Assembly (NCBI GenBank): GCA_964590395.1
Contig: CAZPVT010000030.1
Span: 124,001-188,000 of the forward strand
DNA: 64,000 nucleotides
Reading direction: 5' to 3'
Source: JAOABP01 sp964590395
Lineage (GTDB): Bacteria; Hydrothermota; Tepidihabitantia; Tepidihabitantales; Tepidihabitantaceae
A model generated the notes under the pieces. It was not told the origin of the DNA. It did not search any database and saw nothing but the letters and a program-made list of their open reading frames with translations. This document shows positions 59,861-64,000 of this stretch, piece by piece; position 1 is the stretch's first letter, and every line of letters starts with the position of its first letter. Both the position numbers and the translations under genes were made by a program.

Positions 59861-62791
59861 ATGGCAGGTTTGGGGGGTGAAAGAAGTTCAGTCCAGAACC
59901 CAATTATTAAATATACCTGCGAGCCATCCGGAGAATGGAAAACAGGTGAAAAGGAGGGAAAATATTCCGCACTCGGCTGGGAATATGTCAGTCCTGATGA
60001 TGCGCTCAGGTTGAGAGGGGGGGAGACAGGTTTTATATTTAAGGAGATTTTTATAAATCAGATAAAGAAACTTAATCCTTTTGTCAGCGATGAGGTTGTC
60101 CAGGAAATTATTAAGAGACTGGAACGAATTCCGCCAACGATTGAGGGTAATTTTACCACACTGGAATATCTGAAGGGCATAAGAACTGCCTTTATCCCGG
60201 AAGAAAAAAGGGAGCGAAACATCAGGTTTATAGACACCGAGAACATAGCGAATAATATTTTTCAGGCAACTGAAGAGTTTGAATTTACCAACGGCAGAAA
60301 CACCATACGGCTGGATTTGGTGTTTCTTATAAATGGTGTACCGGTAATTTTTGTTGAAACCAAGTCCGCCCATAAAATAGAGGGAATGAGCGAAGCACTG
60401 GAGCAGGTGAGGCGGTATCATCGGGAGTGTCCGGAGATTTTAGCAATACTTCAAGTATACGCTATTACACACATAATAAAGTATTATTACAGCGCCACCT
60501 GGAATACTTCTATTAAAAACATATTTAACTGGAAGGAGGAAACGCAAGGCAATTTTGAAACGCTGGTAAAAACATTCTTTGATAAGGGCAGGGTTGTCCG
60601 GCTGATAACTGATTTTATTCTTTTTACCAGACAGGATGACGAACTTAAAAAGGTTGTGTTGCGACCCCATCAAATTAGGGCTGTTGCCAAAATTGTGGAA
60701 AGGGCAGAGTCTGAAAAGCGGAGAGGTCTGGTCTGGCATACGCAGGGCTCGGGCAAGACCTACACAATGATTGTGGCAGCAAAAAAGATTATGGAAAACC
60801 CAATATTTGAAAACCCGACGGTGATTATGCTGGTTGATCGGACCGAACTTGAGTCGCAGTTGTTCGGTAATCTGAAGGCGGTGGGGATGGAGTCTGTTGA
60901 AGTGACTGAAAGTATAGCGCATCTTAAAAAACTGCTTAAAGAGGATAAAAGAGGGCTAATTGTTACGATGATTCATAAGTTTGAAGGTATGCCGGCGAAT
61001 ATCAATACCCGGAAAAATATCTTTGTGCTGGTTGATGAAGCACACCGGACAACCGGCGGTAAACTTGGCAACTGTCTTATGGGTGCACTGCCCAATGCCA
61101 CCTATATTGGATTTACCGGCACTCCAATTGACCGCACGAATCGCGGACAGGGAACATTTATCACATTTGGCAAAGATGACCCGCCTAATGGTTATCTGGA
61201 TAAATATAGCATATTAGAGTCAATTGAAGATGGGACCACCGTACCACTTCATTACACAATGGCACCGAATGAATTGAGAGTTGACAAAGAGACGCTGGAG
61301 CGAGAGTTTTTGAGTTTGAATGAAACTGAAGGGCTGAGCGATATTGACGAACTTAACAGAGTGCTGGAAAAGGCGGTTAATCTCAAAAATATGTTAAAGA
61401 GTAGAGAACGGGTTGCGAAGATAGCAAAATACATTGCTGACCACTTTAAGGAGACAATTGAGCCGATGGGCTATAAGGCTTTTCTCGTGGCGGTGGATAG
61501 GGAGGCATGCGCACTATACAAAGAGGAACTGGATAAACATCTGCCACCGGAGTACTCAAAGGTTGTTTATAGCCCCTTTTACAATGACCCAGCCGAATTG
61601 GCTAAATATCACCTGTCAGATGAGGAAGAAAAGAGAATAAGAAAAGCCTTTAGAAAACCGGATGAGTTGCCCAAGATATTGATAGTAACCGAAAAACTTC
61701 TTACCGGTTTTGATGCCCCGATACTTTATTGTATGTATTTAGATAAACCGATGCGCGACCATGTGCTTTTGCAGGCTATTGCCCGGGTCAATAGACCTTA
61801 TGAAGATGAAGAAGGCAGGAAAAAGCCATCGGGGTTTGTTTTAGATTTTGTCGGCATATTTGATGACCTTAAAAAGGCACTGGCATTTGATTCTGAGGAT
61901 ATTGAGGGTGTGGTAGAAGATATAGAAGTATTGAAAAAGGAATTTTTACAAAAGATGGAACTGGCAAGAGAAAAATACCTTGTTTTGATAAAAGATAAAT
62001 CACAGGATAAAGCGGTTGAGGCAGTTTTAGATAGTTTTATGGATGAGGAAAGGAGGCATCAATATTATCAATTTTTCAAAGGGGTGCAAAGTTTATACGA
62101 CATAATCTCGCCCGACGAATTTTTGAGACCATTTATGGATGATATAGAAACCCTTGCCCGGATGTATCAAATATTGCGTGGAGCGTACGAGCCGGGAATA
62201 CAGGTGGATAAGGATTTCACGAGAAAAACCGCAAGGTTAGTTCAAGAACATACCAGTAGTCTAATAAAACCAGCACTGGATATATATGAGATAGACGAAA
62301 ACACCTTAAAAAAGATTGAGGAGAGTAAAGCATCCGATATAGAAAAAGTTTTTAACTTGCTTAAAAGTATTAGAAAACTGGTTATGGACGAAGCGGATAC
62401 TGCTCCTTATCTGCTATCTATCGGCGAAAGGGCTGAGTTGATAGCAAATCTTTACAAAACAAGACAAATAAGCACGCAGGAGACACTGGAGGAATTGAAA
62501 AAGGAAATAGAAGAAATTAACGTTGCCAAAAAAGAAGCAGTTGAAAAAAAGATGCCGATGACTACCTTTACGATTTACTGGGTTCTTAAAAAGGAGGGCT
62601 TTCAGACTCCAGAACGGTTGGCAGAGCAGATGACAGATGTAATTGATAGAAACCCATACTGGCGGGAGAGTGCCAGACAAGAATCAGAAGTCAGAGCAGA
62701 ATTTTACCGGATACTTGATTTGGGTGGGGATGTGGATAAAATTTCAAAAACAGTTCCCAAATTAATGAGTTATTTAAAGTCGGCTCGGTAA
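59861..62791 (+). CDS. hsdR: Type I restriction endonuclease R subunit
   Basis: 976 residues from the ATG at 59861 (AGAGGTG upstream). N-terminal PD-(D/E)xK nuclease (R-L-D-L-V-F-L-I-N-G...V-E-T-K-S-A near 150-170). Superfamily 2 translocase with Walker A H-T-Q-G-S-G-K-T near 293, D-E-A-H-R-T near 392 and G-F-T-G-T-P-I near 420, later A-I-A-R-V-N-R-P. Helical C-terminus. It translocates and cuts unmethylated DNA with the M and S subunits. It begins 2 bp after the hsdS stop and is intact, although hsdS is not. Confidence 0.94.
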   Translation: MAGLGGERSSVQNPIIKYTCEPSGEWKTGEKEGKYSALGWEYVSPDDALRLRGGETGFIFKEIFINQIKKLNPFVSDEVVQEIIKRLERIPPTIEGNFTTLEYLKGIRTAFIPEEKRERNIRFIDTENIANNIFQATEEFEFTNGRNTIRLDLVFLINGVPVIFVETKSAHKIEGMSEALEQVRRYHRECPEILAILQVYAITHIIKYYYSATWNTSIKNIFNWKEETQGNFETLVKTFFDKGRVVRLITDFILFTRQDDELKKVVLRPHQIRAVAKIVERAESEKRRGLVWHTQGSGKTYTMIVAAKKIMENPIFENPTVIMLVDRTELESQLFGNLKAVGMESVEVTESIAHLKKLLKEDKRGLIVTMIHKFEGMPANINTRKNIFVLVDEAHRTTGGKLGNCLMGALPNATYIGFTGTPIDRTNRGQGTFITFGKDDPPNGYLDKYSILESIEDGTTVPLHYTMAPNELRVDKETLEREFLSLNETEGLSDIDELNRVLEKAVNLKNMLKSRERVAKIAKYIADHFKETIEPMGYKAFLVAVDREACALYKEELDKHLPPEYSKVVYSPFYNDPAELAKYHLSDEEEKRIRKAFRKPDELPKILIVTEKLLTGFDAPILYCMYLDKPMRDHVLLQAIARVNRPYEDEEGRKKPSGFVLDFVGIFDDLKKALAFDSEDIEGVVEDIEVLKKEFLQKMELAREKYLVLIKDKSQDKAVEAVLDSFMDEERRHQYYQFFKGVQSLYDIISPDEFLRPFMDDIETLARMYQILRGAYEPGIQVDKDFTRKTARLVQEHTSSLIKPALDIYEIDENTLKKIEESKASDIEKVFNLLKSIRKLVMDEADTAPYLLSIGERAELIANLYKTRQISTQETLEELKKEIEEINVAKKEAVEKKMPMTTFTIYWVLKKEGFQTPERLAEQMTDVIDRNPYWRESARQESEVRAEFYRILDLGGDVDKISKTVPKLMSYLKSAR

Positions 62792-62792
62792 G

Positions 62793-63107
62793 ATGATGTC
62801 GCCAGATTTATTAAAAAGAGAGGTCAAAGAACTGGCAAAGGCTATTCGCATCAAGCCAAAGGAGATCCATATCCGCAGGATGAAAAGAAAATTAGCAAGT
62901 TGTTCAAGTAAAGGGAGGTTGACCTTTGATACATCCTTGCTGAGTAAAGACCCCGTTCAGCGGTATCAGGTGATTCTTCATGAACTGTTGCATCTGCGGT
63001 ATCCTAATCACGGCAAAATGTTTAACGCCGTGTTAAAAGCCCATTTAAAGAATAGTTTGGCAACGCTGGCAAAAGGAAATTTTTTAGAAGGTTTACAACG
63101 GTACTGA
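62793..63107 (+). CDS. YgjP-like (M48-type) metal-dependent hydrolase, short form
   Basis: 104 residues with the zinc motif H-E-L-L-H-L-R-Y-P-N-H-G-K-M-F near 72-86, the core of the YgjP/WLM family. It also has the R-x-M-K-R-K-L-A-S-C-S-S-K-G-R-L-T-F segment typical of the fold's start. Shorter than YgjP (about 165), so it is a minimal version. It follows hsdR by 1 bp. Such metallohydrolases often ride with type I restriction operons; the function is unknown. Confidence 0.82.
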   Translation: MMSPDLLKREVKELAKAIRIKPKEIHIRRMKRKLASCSSKGRLTFDTSLLSKDPVQRYQVILHELLHLRYPNHGKMFNAVLKAHLKNSLATLAKGNFLEGLQRY

Positions 63108-63149
63108 TACCGACAGGCCATAGTCAGGATATATCTATCAGTTCTCATT

Positions 63150-63177
63150 TTGACCTGTTGAAAATGGAGATTATAAT
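63150..63177 (+). promoter_or_regulatory. Near-consensus sigma70 promoter for hypD
   Basis: TTGACC (63150-63155), a 16-bp spacer and TATAAT (63172-63177), 13 nt before the hypD ATG. No Shine-Dalgarno, so the leader is very short. Confidence 0.7.
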
Positions 63178-63190
63178 CGGTTGATACAGA

Positions 63191-64000
63191 ATGAAAAGGA
63201 ATCCGGAGCGAGTGCTTTTGAAGCGGATTAATGAACTGGTTGAGCGGTTGTGCGAAAAGCGGGAGAGGATCAGTTTGATGGAGGTGTGCGGGACCCATAC
63301 GATGGCAATCTCCAGTTCCGGGATCAGAAGGGCGGTTGACCAGCGGTTGAAACTGGTTTCAGGTCCGGGCTGTCCGGTTTGCGTTACCGTTGATGAGGAG
63401 ATTTGCCAGGCGGTCGGTCTGGCTTATGTTGACAGTGTTACAGTTTTGACCTTTGGAGATATGATGCGGGTGCCAGGTTCTGCCGGTTCGCTGGCAGATG
63501 CGCGGGCAAAGGGTGCGGATGTGCGGGTGGTTTATTCACCGCTGGACGGGCTTGATCTTGCCAGAACGGAGCCGGAGCGGGAGTTTGTATTTCTGGGGGT
63601 GGGGTTTGAGACAACGGCACCAGTTGTAGCAGCAACGGTTCTGAGGGCGCAGAGAAGGGGGATTAAAAATTTTTCGGTTCTGCCGATGTTTAAGTTGATT
63701 CCGCCAGCACTAAAGTTTATTGCGGGTAACAAGAGGATTAATATTGACGGGTTTGTTCTGCCCGGCCATGTTTCCACGATTATCGGGTCAGAGCCTTATG
63801 AGTTTCTGGTCAGCCGGTATCGTTTGCCCGGTTGTATTACCGGTTTTGAACCAGCGGATATTCTGGAGGGGATTTATATTTTACTGCAACAGGTTGCAAG
63901 CGAGCCGAAACTGGTAATTCAGTATCAGCGCAGTGTGAAACCTGAGGGTAATGTTACTGCCCGGCGGTTGATTGAGCAGGTTTTTAAGAGGACGGATGCG
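63191..64000 (+). CDS. hypD: HypD, [NiFe]-hydrogenase Fe(CN)2CO maturation protein (3' end outside window)
   Basis: 270 codons visible, open to the window end. Signature M-E-V-C-G-T-H-T near residues 30-37 (catalytic Cys33), G-P-G-C-P-V-C-V-T near 58-66, then T-F-G-D-M-M-R-V-P-G-S and V-G-F-E-T-T-A-P. G-F-V-L-P-G-H-V-S and I-T-G-F-E-P-A-D-I-L follow. The C-terminal iron-sulfur Cys residues would lie beyond the window. HypD with HypC assembles the CN/CO-liganded iron of [NiFe] hydrogenases, so other hyp or hydrogenase genes are expected downstream. Confidence 0.94.
   Translation, partial: MKRNPERVLLKRINELVERLCEKRERISLMEVCGTHTMAISSSGIRRAVDQRLKLVSGPGCPVCVTVDEEICQAVGLAYVDSVTVLTFGDMMRVPGSAGSLADARAKGADVRVVYSPLDGLDLARTEPEREFVFLGVGFETTAPVVAATVLRAQRRGIKNFSVLPMFKLIPPALKFIAGNKRINIDGFVLPGHVSTIIGSEPYEFLVSRYRLPGCITGFEPADILEGIYILLQQVASEPKLVIQYQRSVKPEGNVTARRLIEQVFKRTDA

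Overview
The window looks like a chromosomal segment of an uncultured, moderately AT-leaning, diderm bacterium. Evidence for two membranes: ExbB/ExbD/ExbD/TonB with a TonB-dependent receptor, PorV-like and other beta-barrel proteins ending in Phe, TolB, LapA/LapB, and four large secreted proteins with C-terminal tails of the type IX secretion (FlgD-Ig-like sorting) kind. This combination fits candidate phylum WOR-3 (Stahlbacteria) or a neighbouring FCB-like lineage. That placement is an inference from gene content, not a phylogenetic result.

Layout. 1-7070: the end of an outer-membrane barrel gene, then a small basic GspC/PilP-like membrane protein, the exbB-exbD-exbD-tonB energising unit and a secreted protein closed by a terminator. 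7090-15010: a cell-surface operon (secreted protein, TonB-dependent receptor, 988-residue secreted protein, PorV-like protein). 15141-18120: a FakB-FakA fusion overlapping a PlsY-like acyltransferase, i.e. acyl-phosphate formation and use side by side. 18457-24712 (minus): rod-shape operon mreB-mreC-mreD-mrdA-rodA followed by a frameshifted rlmN. 25224-26222: purM. 26243-35440 (minus): xerD-like recombinase, nadB, a DUF5683-like protein and two very large secreted proteins (a 14-repeat propeller-like protein and an M6 metalloprotease). 35464-36152: tRNA-Ser(CGA), tadA and tRNA-Arg(ACG). The last is the classical TadA substrate. 36189-43800 (minus): ugd-uxs-oxidoreductase-GT2-ftsE-ftsX-envC-holB. 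43855-50751 (minus): mutS, lapB, lapA, miaB, tolB. 51651-54707: a 23-residue Lys-rich minigene with its own promoter and terminator, then mfd. 54666-57106 (minus): tsaE, thiolase, enoyl-CoA hydratase. 57684-63107: a type I restriction-modification locus hsdM-hsdS-hsdR plus a YgjP-like metallohydrolase. 63191-end: the start of hypD, implying a [NiFe] hydrogenase elsewhere.

The most unusual signal is non-coding. Four intergenic regions (about 1938-2326, 24840-25040, 51280-51540, 57200-57504) carry related elements: a GGGGACGGTAT-like core followed by about 170-250 bp of degenerate GT-rich hexamer repeats of the form NNGGTT. Every copy has its GT-rich strand facing a sigma70-like promoter just downstream. 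Two copies share further sequence upstream of the core. A second pattern is that several genes have a TTGAC(A/C/T)/TATAAT-like promoter ending 6-13 nt before the start codon and no Shine-Dalgarno, suggesting leaderless or near-leaderless transcripts. Both frameshifted genes (rlmN, hsdS) lack exactly one base in a 7-nt A/T homopolymer.
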